A DNA stretch of 64,000 nucleotides from Micromonospora terminaliae. GTDB taxonomy: Bacteria; Actinomycetota; Actinomycetes; Mycobacteriales; Micromonosporaceae. Location of the stretch: assembly GCF_009671205.1 (NCBI RefSeq), contig NZ_CP045309.1, positions 186,001 through 250,000 on the forward strand. Direction: 5' to 3'. A program made the position numbers and the translations under genes. Within the stretch, counting starts at the first letter, position 1. The number at the start of each line of letters is the position of its first letter. Positions 24,095 to 35,435 of this stretch are shown here, in pieces. The notes under the pieces were generated by a model. That model was not told the DNA's origin and made no database searches. It worked only from the letters and a program-made list of their open reading frames with translations.

Positions 24095-25714
24095 TCAGCC
24101 CCGCCCGCCCGTGCGTACCACCGGGGCGCCGGCGCCGGCCGCGACGGCCGACTCCCGCTCGACCTCGGCGGAGACCGCGTCGCCGTTGGTGCGGCGCAGC
24201 GGCACCTCCTTGATGAACACGACCGCGAGCAGCGCGATCAGCCCGAACGGGGCGGCGGCCAGGAAGATGTCCCCGGCGCCGTGCCCGTACGCGGCCTCGA
24301 CGACCGCGCGGATCGGTGCGGGCAGGGTGTGCACGTTCGGCAGGGTACCGCCGCTGCCGGAGCTGGACGCCGGAATGCCGAGCCCGGCGAGTCCCTCGGC
24401 GAGGTAGTCCTTGACCTTGTGGCCGAGGATCGCGCCGAGCGCGCTCACCCCGATGGCACCGCCGAGGCTGCGGAAGAAGGCCACCACCGAGCTGGCGGCG
24501 CCGAGCTCGTGCGGGCCGACGGTGTTCTGCACGGCGAGGACCAGGTTCTGCATGGTCATGCCCAGGCCGAGGCCGATCAGCGCCATGAAGACGGCGAGCC
24601 GCCAGTACGGGGTGTCCGCGCGCATGGTGCCCATCAGCGCGAAGCCCGCGGTGAGCAGCACCGAGCCGGTGACCAGGTAGCGCTTCCAGCGGCCGGTGTT
24701 GGTGATGATGCGGCCGACCACGGTCGAGGCGACCAGCAGGCCGAGGATCATCGGCAGGGTCATGAGGCCGGACATGGTCGGGCTCTCACCGCGGCTGATC
24801 TGGAAGTACTGGCCGAGGAAGACCGAGGCCCCGAACATGCCCACGCCGACCGCGATGCTGGCGATCACGGCGAGGGTGATGGTGCGGTTGCGGAACAGGC
24901 GCGGCGGGATCATCGGCTCGGCGGCCCGGTTCTCCACCCGGAGGGCGAGGGCGCCGAGCAGCACGGCGCCGGCCACCATGACGGCGCTCTGCCAGGACAT
25001 CCAGTCGTACTTGTCGCCGGCCAGAGTGACCCAGATGAGCAGCAGGGAGACGGCCGCGGTGATGAGGGTGGCGCCCCACCAGTCGATCTTCGCCTCGCGC
25101 TTGACCACCGGCAGGTGCAGGGTCTTCTGGAGCACGACCAGGGCGAGGACGGCGAACGGCACGCCCACGTAGAAGCACCAGCGCCAGCCGAGCCAGTCGG
25201 TGTCGACGATGACGCCGCCGATCAGCGGGCCGCCGATGGTGCCGACGGCCATGACCGCGCCGAGGTAGCCGCTGTACCGGCCGCGCTCGCGCGGCGCGAT
25301 CATCGTGGCCATGATCACCTGGGCCAGGGCCGTGAGGCCGCCCGCGCCCACGCCCTGCACCACCCGGCAGGCGATGAGTTCGCCGGTGGTGTGCGACTGC
25401 CCGGCCAGCACCGAGCCCAGCACGAAGATGCCGAGGGCGAGCTGAACGAGGACCTTCTTGCTGGTCAGGTCGGCGAGCTTGCCCCAGATCGGGGTGGTCG
25501 CGGTGGTCGCCAGCAGGGTCGAGGTGACCACCCAGGTGTACGCGGACTGGCCGCCGTGGAGGTCGGTGATGATCCGCGGCAGCGCGTTCGAGACGACCGT
25601 GGAGGAGAGGATCGCGACGAACATGCCCAGCAGCAGGCCGGAGAGCGCCTCCAGGATCTGCCGGTGGGACATGTCGACGGCGGTCGCCCGGGTGGGCGCT
25701 GTCGCCTGCGTCAT
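24095..25714 (-). CDS. MFS drug transporter, DHA2 (EmrB/QacA) family, 14 TM
   Basis: 539 residues with 14 predicted helices. The N-terminal LLLGMFVAILSSTVVSNALP has the DHA2 helix-1 pattern with conserved acidic-free replacement, WVVTSTLLATTATTPIWGKL is the loop 2-3 motif, and RVVQGVGAGGLTALAQVI is motif B. It is a proton-antiporter expected to export hydrophobic drugs. ATG with GGAGG 9 bases upstream; a longer in-frame extension lacks a hydrophobic or conserved sequence and is rejected. It lies downstream of marR with two MarR-type operators between them; the universal stress gene follows by 4 bases. Confidence 0.93.
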   Translation of the reverse strand: MTQATAPTRATAVDMSHRQILEALSGLLLGMFVAILSSTVVSNALPRIITDLHGGQSAYTWVVTSTLLATTATTPIWGKLADLTSKKVLVQLALGIFVLGSVLAGQSHTTGELIACRVVQGVGAGGLTALAQVIMATMIAPRERGRYSGYLGAVMAVGTIGGPLIGGVIVDTDWLGWRWCFYVGVPFAVLALVVLQKTLHLPVVKREAKIDWWGATLITAAVSLLLIWVTLAGDKYDWMSWQSAVMVAGAVLLGALALRVENRAAEPMIPPRLFRNRTITLAVIASIAVGVGMFGASVFLGQYFQISRGESPTMSGLMTLPMILGLLVASTVVGRIITNTGRWKRYLVTGSVLLTAGFALMGTMRADTPYWRLAVFMALIGLGLGMTMQNLVLAVQNTVGPHELGAASSVVAFFRSLGGAIGVSALGAILGHKVKDYLAEGLAGLGIPASSSGSGGTLPNVHTLPAPIRAVVEAAYGHGAGDIFLAAAPFGLIALLAVVFIKEVPLRRTNGDAVSAEVERESAVAAGAGAPVVRTGGRG

Positions 25715-25746
25715 CGTGGAATGCCTCCGGGAAAGACGGGGGAAGG

Positions 25747-25789
25747 GGTTGCCTCGGGCAACCGTATGACTTGGTTGCCTCAAGCAACA
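25747..25789 (-). promoter_or_regulatory. Tandem MarR-type operators before the efflux gene
   Basis: Two near-identical 17-bp palindromes, GGTTGCCTCGGGCAACC (25747-25763) and GGTTGCCTCAAGCAACA (25773-25789), centre to centre 26 bases apart. The core TTGCn5GCAA suits a MarR-family dimer. They lie 33-75 bases before the transporter ATG and downstream of the marR stop, so the transporter has its own regulated promoter. Confidence 0.7.
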
Positions 25790-25827
25790 ACCGCACGTGG
25801 CGCAGGTCTTATTCCGGGCGCACCCGG

Positions 25828-26253
25828 TCAGAAGGTCTCGTTGAACCGGTGCATGAGCCGGGCGAAGTCGTCGACGTCCTGTTTCGGCCACGATTCCAGC
25901 GATCGCCGGATCTGTCCGAGTCGGGCCGCCCGCGCCGCGTCGAACCGGCGGGTGCCCTCCTCGGTGAGGCTGAGCTGGGCGGCCCGCCGGTCGGTCGGGT
26001 CCGGGTCGCGGCGCACCAGCCCCAGCGCCTCCAGGCCGCCGATCTGCCGGCTCAGCGTCCCCTTGCCGATGCCCAGCTTGACGGCCAGGTCGGTGAGCCG
26101 GATCGAGCCGGACCGGCGCAGCCAGAGCAGCAGACCGTAGGCGTTCGGCTCCAGGTTCGGATGCACCTCGCGGGCGATCTCCCAGGACAGCGCGCGTCCA
26201 CGCCGCAGCAGCGCGGTCAGTTCGTGCTCCACGGCGCGCAGGCTCTCGTCCAC
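25828..26253 (-). CDS. MarR family transcriptional regulator
   Basis: 141 residues. Winged-HTH domain: IRLTDLAVKLGIGKGTLSRQ is the helix-turn-helix (recognition helix about 68-78), with the wing LVRRDPDPTDRRAAQLSLTEEG carrying the MarR DxRxxxLxLT motif. N- and C-terminal helices form the dimer interface. The GTG start (MDESLRAVEHEL) fits the family's helix 1. It lies immediately upstream of, and on the same strand as, the DHA2 transporter; the tandem palindromes between the genes are the natural target. It probably represses efflux until a ligand binds. Confidence 0.92.
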   Translation of the reverse strand: MDESLRAVEHELTALLRRGRALSWEIAREVHPNLEPNAYGLLLWLRRSGSIRLTDLAVKLGIGKGTLSRQIGGLEALGLVRRDPDPTDRRAAQLSLTEEGTRRFDAARAARLGQIRRSLESWPKQDVDDFARLMHRFNETF

Positions 26254-26266
26254 GCTGAGAGGGTAC

Positions 26267-27979
26267 TCACACCTCGTCGCTGAGCGGCTGGCGCGCCACC
26301 GTGCGCAGGTGCCCGTCGCTCGTGGTGCCCTCGATGACCACCTCGGCGCTCCGGCCCCGGTGGGTCAGCGTGGCCACGGCGTTGCCGAAGTAGGGTCCGG
26401 CCAGCTTCTTCCAGCGCACCGGCGGGCGGCGCACCCCGGCCGAGCGGGCGAGTGCCCGGGCCGCGCCGGCCGGCCCCGGGGTCCAGCCGAGCCGCATGAG
26501 CGGGCGCATCCCGGCCGGCACCTGGTTGTGGATGGGCGAGCAGGTGAGCTGGTGCACCGGGGTGCGCACGCTCTTGTCGGCGAACCGGGCCCGGGCCACG
26601 TACGAGTGGTGCACGTCCCCGGAGAGCACGCTGATCGAGGCCGGCCGCGAGTACGCCGGACCGGCGCCGACCCGGGCCCCCTCGTGCGGCGCGGTGCCGC
26701 TGCCCAGCCGGACGAACAGCGCGCCGAGCGCCTCGAAGGAGCGCCGGAACGAGGCCCAGTGCTCCAGGTCCCAGGCCCGGCGCATCTGCTCGGCCAGCTT
26801 CGCGACCCAGGGCCGGCGGGAGTCGGCGAGCTTCTCGTTCCACGACTCGACGTGGTGGATGCCCGGCGGGAGCAGCCAGGGCAGCGAGGCGCCGACCACG
26901 AGGTGGTCGTAGACGCCGTGCGCCCGGTCCAGGAACCAGGACCACTCGCCCGGCGGCAGCATGGCCCGGTTGCCGGAGTCGAGCACCCGGCTGGAGCGGT
27001 TGTCCAGCATGACCAGGCGGGTCCGCCCCAGGTCCAGCGCGTAGCTCCACTGGTACTGCACGGCCCGCCAGCGCTCGGTGTCGTGCGCCACGTCGGCCTC
27101 CTGGTCGACCCGCTCGCCGAACTCGTGCAGCACGCTCGTGGCGTCCTCGGCGGCGGTCACCTTGGCGTAGACCGGGTCGGCGGCGATCTCGTCCGGGGAC
27201 AGGTTGCCCAGGTGCTGGTAGACCCAGTAGGAGGCCAGGCCGCTGCGGATGCGTTCCGCCCACCAGGGCTGGGCGCGCATGTCCGCCCGCCAGGACGCCG
27301 AGGTGTTCCAGTCGTCGATGATCTCGTGGTCGTCGAAGATCATCACGCTCGGCACGGTGGAGAGCAGCCAGCGGATCTCCGGGTCACGCCAGGACTCCAG
27401 GTAGAGCTTCGTGTACTCGTCGAAGCTGACCACCTGGGTGGCCGGGGCGCCCTTCGGCCGGCGCCGCCGCCGCTTCAGCAGCCGGCGCACGGTCGGCGAG
27501 GTCTCGTCGGCGTAGACCTGGTCGCCGAGGAGCACCAGCAGGTCGGGCAGCGCGTCCGGGTCCGGGGTGGCGATCAGCCGCCGGGCGTACGCGTCCAGCG
27601 CGTCCGGGGGCAGCCGCCGGGCGGTCGCGTGCTGGGTGGTCTCGCGGCAGGAACCGAAGAGCAGGGTCACCGGCTGGTCCCGGTCGTCCGCCGCCCGGGT
27701 GCGGATGAAGCTGGCGGGGAAGCCGCTGTCCGGCACCGGCCAAACCACCTCGTCGTCGACGAGCACCTCGTAGGTGGTGCTGCTGTCCGGCGCCAGCCCC
27801 GACACCACCACGATCGCGTAGTGGTGGTCGTACGCCGAGAAGGTGGGCGCGCTGCCGGTGGCGCCGTCGGCCGTGCGGACGGTGACCACCGCGGGCGCGC
27901 TGGTCTCCACCCAGACGGTGGCCCGGGTCCCGACGACCCGGCGCAGCAACGGGCCGATGAGCAGACGGGGACCGGTCAC
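26267..27979 (-). CDS. PhoD-like alkaline phosphatase/phosphodiesterase
   Basis: 570 residues. An N-terminal beta domain (to about 105) precedes a PhoD-type metallophosphatase domain. Metal-ligand motifs read LGDQVYADE (about residue 155), IFDDHEIIDDWN (about 218) and SGDVHHSY (about 470), matching the Ca/Fe-binding pattern. There is no Tat signal peptide, unlike classical secreted PhoD, so it is probably cytoplasmic or exported differently. GTG with GGAGGTGCGCC upstream. It is convergent with nothing and divergent from ftsY; the marR gene starts 13 bases after its stop. Confidence 0.9.
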   Translation of the reverse strand: MTGPRLLIGPLLRRVVGTRATVWVETSAPAVVTVRTADGATGSAPTFSAYDHHYAIVVVSGLAPDSSTTYEVLVDDEVVWPVPDSGFPASFIRTRAADDRDQPVTLLFGSCRETTQHATARRLPPDALDAYARRLIATPDPDALPDLLVLLGDQVYADETSPTVRRLLKRRRRRPKGAPATQVVSFDEYTKLYLESWRDPEIRWLLSTVPSVMIFDDHEIIDDWNTSASWRADMRAQPWWAERIRSGLASYWVYQHLGNLSPDEIAADPVYAKVTAAEDATSVLHEFGERVDQEADVAHDTERWRAVQYQWSYALDLGRTRLVMLDNRSSRVLDSGNRAMLPPGEWSWFLDRAHGVYDHLVVGASLPWLLPPGIHHVESWNEKLADSRRPWVAKLAEQMRRAWDLEHWASFRRSFEALGALFVRLGSGTAPHEGARVGAGPAYSRPASISVLSGDVHHSYVARARFADKSVRTPVHQLTCSPIHNQVPAGMRPLMRLGWTPGPAGAARALARSAGVRRPPVRWKKLAGPYFGNAVATLTHRGRSAEVVIEGTTSDGHLRTVARQPLSDEV

Positions 27980-28125
27980 GGCGCACCTCCGACGAAGATC
28001 ATCAAGTCCTTCCTACCCGGCCGGCGGTTGCGGCACGCCTTCCAGCCGCGAGCGTACTCGCAGCTCGTTCACGTGCCGAGGCGGTGAGTGGGACGCCGTC
28101 GCCGGCATCTGACAGGATTTCGAGC

Positions 28126-29316
28126 ATGAAGGAATACCTCCTCGTCGCACTCGCCCTGCTCGTGGCGCTGATCCTCGGCGGCCTCAGCCTCGTGGTGCCC
28201 CGGCTGCGCCGGCGCCCCGAGCCGCCGCTGCCGGAGACGGAGGTCGACACCCGGGCCGAGGAGGACCTGGCCGGGCCGCCGGTCGAAGCGGCGGAGTCGG
28301 ACCTGCCCACCGGCGTGCTGGTCGAGCCGCCGGTGGTCGAGGCGCCGCCGCTGCCCACCATCGAGGTCCCCGAGCCCACCGCCGGCCGGCTGGTGCGGCT
28401 GCGCTCCCGGCTGTCCCGCTCGCAGAACGTCTTCGGCAAGGGCCTGCTCGGCCTGCTCAGCCGGGACCGCCTCGACGAGGACACCTGGGAGGAGATCGAG
28501 GACAGCCTGATCACCGCCGACGTGGGCATCGACTCCACCCGCGAGATCGTCGACCGGCTGCGCGAGCGCACCCGGGTGCTCGGCACCCGCTCGGTCGACG
28601 AGCTGCGCACCCTGCTCGCCGCCGAGCTGGTCAACGCGCTCGACCCGACGCTGGACCGGTCGCTGAAGACCGCCCCCAAGGAGGGCGTGCCGGCGGTGCT
28701 CCTGGTCGTCGGGGTCAACGGCGCCGGCAAGACCACCACCTGCGGCAAGATCGCCCGGGTGCTCATCGCCGACGGCCGGACCGTGCTGCTCGGCGCGGCC
28801 GACACCTTCCGGGCCGCCGCCGCCGACCAGCTGGAGACCTGGGGCGGCCGGGTCGGCGCGGAGACCGTCCGCGGCCCGGAGGCCGCCGACCCGGCCAGCG
28901 TCGCCTTCGACGCCGTGAAGCGGGGCATCGACACGAAGGTCGACACCGTGCTCGTGGACACCGCCGGCCGGCTCCAGAACAAGATCGGCCTCATGGACGA
29001 GCTGGGCAAGGTCAAGCGGGTCGTGGAGAAGCACGGCCCGATCGACGAGACCCTGCTGATCCTCGACGCCACGACCGGCCAGAACGGCCTGGAGCAGGCG
29101 CGGGTCTTCACCGAGGTGGTCAACGTGACCGGCGTGGTGCTCACGAAGCTCGACGGCACCGCCAAGGGGGGCATCGTGATCGCCGTCCAGCGCAAGCTGG
29201 GGATCCCGGTCAAGCTGGTCGGCCTCGGCGAGGGCCCGGACGACCTGGCCCCCTTCGACCCCGCACAGTTCGTCGACGCGCTGCTCGGCAATGAGCCGAT
29301 CGCCCGGGACGCGTAG
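28126..29316 (+). CDS. ftsY: Signal recognition particle receptor FtsY
   Basis: 396 residues. FtsY docks SRP-ribosome complexes at the membrane. It starts with a membrane helix (EYLLVALALLVALILGGLSL), then an acidic A domain, NG domain with helical N part from about residue 90 and the GTPase: G1 GVNGAGKTTT at 196, DTAGR, and TKLDGTAKGG. ATG is selected because the transmembrane segment begins right after it; CAGGAT lies 7 bases before, suggesting a leaderless transcript. An upstream in-frame GTG exists but adds unlikely residues. ftsY lies apart from smc by six accessory genes. Confidence 0.96.
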   Translation: MKEYLLVALALLVALILGGLSLVVPRLRRRPEPPLPETEVDTRAEEDLAGPPVEAAESDLPTGVLVEPPVVEAPPLPTIEVPEPTAGRLVRLRSRLSRSQNVFGKGLLGLLSRDRLDEDTWEEIEDSLITADVGIDSTREIVDRLRERTRVLGTRSVDELRTLLAAELVNALDPTLDRSLKTAPKEGVPAVLLVVGVNGAGKTTTCGKIARVLIADGRTVLLGAADTFRAAAADQLETWGGRVGAETVRGPEAADPASVAFDAVKRGIDTKVDTVLVDTAGRLQNKIGLMDELGKVKRVVEKHGPIDETLLILDATTGQNGLEQARVFTEVVNVTGVVLTKLDGTAKGGIVIAVQRKLGIPVKLVGLGEGPDDLAPFDPAQFVDALLGNEPIARDA

Positions 29317-29398
29317 CCTCGACGTGACGACTGACGATCGCGCCTACGCGGGGTGGCGCGACCCCAGCCACCCGTCGCCGCGCCTCGGGAGACCGTAC

Positions 29399-30187
29399 GT
29401 GACTTCGCAGGAGATCCCGCTCCACGGCGGGAACGTGAGCACCGTGGTCCGGGTGGGCGACACCGTCCGGCGCAACGCCGGCCCGTGGACCCCCTCGGTC
29501 CACGCCCTGCTGCGCCACCTGGAGTACGTCGGCTTCACCGGCGCGCCCCGCGCCCTCGGCATGGACGAGCGCAACCGGGAGGTCCTGTCGTACCTGGAGG
29601 GGGAGTGCGGGGAGTACCCGCTGGCCCCGCACTGGGTCACCGACGAGGCCCTGGTCACCGTGGCGACCATGCTGCGGATGTTCCACGACGCCCAGTACGG
29701 CTTCACCCCGCCGCCGGGCGCGGTGTGGCGCTCGTTCGGCCCGCCCCCGCCGGACACCGAGGTGATCTGCCACCACGACGCCGCCCCGCACAACGTGATC
29801 TGGCGGCCGGACGGCACCCTCGGGCTCATCGACTTCGACCTGGCCTCGCCCGGCGCCCGGATCTACGACGTGGCGTACGCGGCCTGGACCTGGGTGCCGA
29901 TCTTCTCCGACCGGGACTCGATCACCCTCGGCTGGAAGCACCCCGACCGGCCGCGCCGGCTGCGCCTCTTTGCCGACGCGTACGGCCTGATCCCCCGCGA
30001 CCGGCACCGGCTCATCCGCACCATCCGCAAGCGGATCGTCGACCACGTCGAGGGCATCCGGCGGATGGCCGCGGCCGGTGAGCCGGCGTTCGTCCGGATC
30101 GTGCACAAGGGCCACCTGCGCCGGCCCATGCGCGACCTGCGCCTCCTCGACTACGAGCGCAACGCCCTGGAGTACGCGCTGCGCTGA
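29399..30187 (+). CDS. Aminoglycoside-phosphotransferase-family protein (APH fold)
   Basis: 262 residues of the APH/choline-kinase-like fold. The catalytic loop is CHHDAAPHN with Asp127, and the metal motif IDFD lies at 144-147; GNVSTVVRVGDTVRR near the N-terminus is the nucleotide-binding hairpin. The GTG chosen has GGGAG 7 bases upstream and is followed by TSQEIPLHGGNVS; an in-frame GTG 25 codons earlier (VTTDDRAYAG) is less well supported. The natural substrate is unknown, and clinical aminoglycoside resistance should not be assumed. It lies between ftsY and amt. Confidence 0.85.
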   Translation: MTSQEIPLHGGNVSTVVRVGDTVRRNAGPWTPSVHALLRHLEYVGFTGAPRALGMDERNREVLSYLEGECGEYPLAPHWVTDEALVTVATMLRMFHDAQYGFTPPPGAVWRSFGPPPPDTEVICHHDAAPHNVIWRPDGTLGLIDFDLASPGARIYDVAYAAWTWVPIFSDRDSITLGWKHPDRPRRLRLFADAYGLIPRDRHRLIRTIRKRIVDHVEGIRRMAAAGEPAFVRIVHKGHLRRPMRDLRLLDYERNALEYALR

Positions 30188-30204
30188 GCGCCGACCGGGT
30201 GGAA

Positions 30205-30236
30205 GGGTGGCCGGTTCTCCGCGGAGCCGGCCACCC
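30205..30236 (+). terminator. Terminator hairpin after the phosphotransferase gene
   Basis: GGGTGGCCGG (30205-30214) and CCGGCCACCC (30227-30236) pair perfectly across a 12-base loop that is itself partly self-complementary, 17 bases after the stop. Confidence 0.7.
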
Positions 30237-30267
30237 TCCCCGTTGTCCCCAGGCATGATCGACGTAC

Positions 30268-30304
30268 TTCACACGCCCGAAACAACCCGTCACGCGTCGG
30301 AAAT
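30268..30304 (+). promoter_or_regulatory. glnR box: GlnR-type nitrogen box upstream of amt
   Basis: Two consecutive half-site pairs are read: TTCAC-n6-GAAAC (30268-30283) and GTCAC-n6-GAAAT (30289-30304), separated by 5 bases. This matches the GTnAC-n6-GaAAC repeat known for GlnR in actinobacteria, where amt-glnB-glnD is a standard target. The site ends about 115 bases before the amt GTG. GTGTC/GAAAC (30311 and 30323) may be a weaker third pair. Confidence 0.65.
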
Positions 30305-30419
30305 CGAGCGGTGTCGGTGGAGGAAACAGCGGCCGAGCAAGCTTCCGCGCAACCGGCTGACGGGCGACGCTGCCAGGACTCAGTCGGAAGGAGGACATTC
30401 CACACCGAGAGGAGGCAGC

Positions 30420-32181
<1,762 letters not shown>

Positions 32182-32191
32182 GGACGTCCCG

Positions 32192-34456
32192 ATGACCTCG
32201 TTGACCACGACGACCGGCCCCACCGGGGACGGCCCGCCCGTGGTCAACGAGGTCGCCGGCGTACCCGGGGGGATCGGCGCGGAGGCCCGCGCGGCCCGCG
32301 CCGACGCCCTGGACGCCTGGCTGCGCGGGATCTTCCCGGCGCGGGAGGGGATCGCGCTGATCGCGGTCGGCGGGCTGGGACGGCGGCAGTGTGCGCCGCA
32401 TGGCGACCTCGACCTCCTGCTGCTGCACGCCGGGGTGCCCGGCACCGACGAGCTGGCCGCCTCGCTCTGGTATCCGATCTGGGACGCCGGGCTGCGCCTC
32501 GACCACTCGGTGCGCACCGTCGCCGAGGCGCTCTCGGTGGCCCAGGACGACGTCAAGGTTGCCCTCGGCCTGCTCGACGCCCGCCACGTGGCCGGCGACC
32601 CGGTGCTGGCCGACCAGCTCGTCCGCACCGCCGCCGACCACTGGCGGCGCACCGCCGTCCGGCAGCTCCCGCGGCTGCGGGAGATCACCAGCGCCCGCTG
32701 GGAGGCCCACGGCGAGCTGGCCTTCCTGCTCGAAGGCGACCTCAAGGAGGCCGCCGGCGGGCTGCGCGACGTCGGCCTCCTCCGGGCCATCGCCACCGCC
32801 GGCGTCACCGACGCCCTCCGCCCCGCCGTGCACGCCGCCCACCGGCGGCTCCTGGACACCCGCGACGCCCTGCACCAGCAGGTTGGCCGCCGGGTCGACC
32901 GGCTGGTCGCCCAGGAACGCGACGGCGTCGCGAAGCTGCTCGGACTGGACGACGGTGATGCACTGTTGCGCCGGGTGGCCGGGGACGCGCGGACCGTCAG
33001 CCACGCCCTCGACGACGCCTGGCGGGCCGCCGACCGGCTCCGCGCCGGCCGGCACCGCGGCGCCGCCGGCCGGCCCCTGCGCCGCCCGGTCGCCCGGGAC
33101 GTGGTCGAGCAGGACGGCGAGCTGGTGCTCGCCCGCACGGCCATCGGCGCCCGCCCCGACCCCAGCCTGTCGCTGCGGGTCGCCGCCGCGGCGGCCACCA
33201 CCCGGCTGCCCATCGCCCGGGCCACCTGCGAGTGGCTGGCCGCGTACTGCCCGCCGCTGCCCGCGCCCTGGCCGCCGGCCGCCCGGGCCGCGCTCATCAC
33301 CCTGCTCGGCGCCGGTCCCGGTCTGGTGCCCGCCTGGGAGACCTGCGACCGGTACGGCCTGATCGACGGCTGGCTGCCCGAGTGGACCCGGCTGCGCAGC
33401 CTGCCCCAGCACAACCCGGTGCACCGGTTCACCCTCGACCGGCACCTCGTGCAGGCCGCGTACGAGGCGAGCCGGCACACCCGCGACGTGGACCGGCCCG
33501 ACCTGCTGCTGCTCGGCGCGTTCCTGCACGACATCGGCAAGGGACTGCCGGGCGACCACAGCACCGTGGGCGCACCCCTGGCGGAGGCGGTGGCCGCCCG
33601 GATCGGCCTGCCCGACGACGAGGTGGCGCTCATCGGCCGGCTGGTCCGGCTGCACCTGCTGCTGCCCGACGTGGCCACCCGGCGCGACCTCTCCGACCCG
33701 AAGACCGTCGCCGGTGTCGCCGAGCGGGTCGGCGACACCACCACCCTGGACCTGCTGCACGGCCTGGTCCGGGCCGACGCGGCGGCGACCGGGCCGGCCG
33801 CGTGGTCGGAGTGGAAGGGCCGGCTGATCGCCGAACTCGTCGCCCGGGTGCGGACCGCCCTGGACACCGGCGTGGTGCCCGCCCCGCCGGCCCCCGACCC
33901 GGCGCTGGTCGCCGGGCCGCTGCCCGTCGTACACCTGGGGGAGGACCGGGTGTCGGTGGCCGCAGCGGACCGGCGGGGGCTGCTCGCCACGGTGGCCGGC
34001 TGCCTGGCCCTGCACCGGCTGGAGGTCATCTCCGCGGACGCCGCCACCGTCGACGGCCGGGCCCTGGTGCAGTGCCGGGTGCAGCCGCGCTACGGCCTGG
34101 CCCCCGACCCCATCGCGCTCAGCGCCGACCTGCGCCGCGCGGTCAGCGGCGACGTCTCGGTCACCCAGCGGCTGCGCGGCCGGGCCCTCGCCGCGCGCGG
34201 CCAGGGCGCCGCGCCCCGGGTGGTGTGGCACCGCGAGGCGGCCACCGACGCGGTGCTGCTGGAGCTGCGTGCGGCCGACGCGGCCGGGCTGCTCTACCGG
34301 GTCACCTGCGCCCTCGACGAGGCCGGCGCCCAGGTGCGGGCCGCCCGGATCTCCACCCTCGGCGGCGACGTGGTGGACGCGTTCTACCTGGTCGGCGGCT
34401 GGCCGCCCGACGCCGACCGGGCCCGCGTCGAGGCCGCCGTGCTCGCCGCCGTCTGA
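32192..34456 (+). CDS. glnD: PII uridylyl/adenylyltransferase-deuridylylase GlnD
   Basis: 754 residues. The nucleotidyltransferase motif GGLGRRQCAPHGDLDLL has Asp72 and Asp74; the usual Glu of GRxEL is Gln. The HD motif HDIGKG lies near residue 445, with two ACT domains at about 600-665 and 685-745 that sense amino acids. In actinobacteria the enzyme modifies PII by adenylylation instead of uridylylation; the reaction here is by analogy. The start ATG precedes an atypical N-terminal stretch of about 30 residues (TTTTGPTGDG). Confidence 0.92.
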   Translation: MTSLTTTTGPTGDGPPVVNEVAGVPGGIGAEARAARADALDAWLRGIFPAREGIALIAVGGLGRRQCAPHGDLDLLLLHAGVPGTDELAASLWYPIWDAGLRLDHSVRTVAEALSVAQDDVKVALGLLDARHVAGDPVLADQLVRTAADHWRRTAVRQLPRLREITSARWEAHGELAFLLEGDLKEAAGGLRDVGLLRAIATAGVTDALRPAVHAAHRRLLDTRDALHQQVGRRVDRLVAQERDGVAKLLGLDDGDALLRRVAGDARTVSHALDDAWRAADRLRAGRHRGAAGRPLRRPVARDVVEQDGELVLARTAIGARPDPSLSLRVAAAAATTRLPIARATCEWLAAYCPPLPAPWPPAARAALITLLGAGPGLVPAWETCDRYGLIDGWLPEWTRLRSLPQHNPVHRFTLDRHLVQAAYEASRHTRDVDRPDLLLLGAFLHDIGKGLPGDHSTVGAPLAEAVAARIGLPDDEVALIGRLVRLHLLLPDVATRRDLSDPKTVAGVAERVGDTTTLDLLHGLVRADAAATGPAAWSEWKGRLIAELVARVRTALDTGVVPAPPAPDPALVAGPLPVVHLGEDRVSVAAADRRGLLATVAGCLALHRLEVISADAATVDGRALVQCRVQPRYGLAPDPIALSADLRRAVSGDVSVTQRLRGRALAARGQGAAPRVVWHREAATDAVLLELRAADAAGLLYRVTCALDEAGAQVRAARISTLGGDVVDAFYLVGGWPPDADRARVEAAVLAAV

Positions 34457-34532
34457 GTACGTCCGGTGACGTAGGCGCGGAGCCGCTCGCGGGGCGACGT
34501 GCCGGGGGCCGTCCGGCGGGACGCTCGGTGGC

Positions 34533-35424
<892 letters not shown>

Positions 35425-35435
<11 letters not shown>

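Noticed and set aside
24095..25891. Longer start for the DHA2 transporter
   Set aside because: The 59 extra N-terminal residues run through the MarR operators and lack conserved sequence; the ATG at 25714 has GGAGG upstream.
29399..30187. Aminoglycoside resistance gene
   Set aside because: APH-fold motifs are shared by many non-resistance kinases; context gives no support for aminoglycosides.
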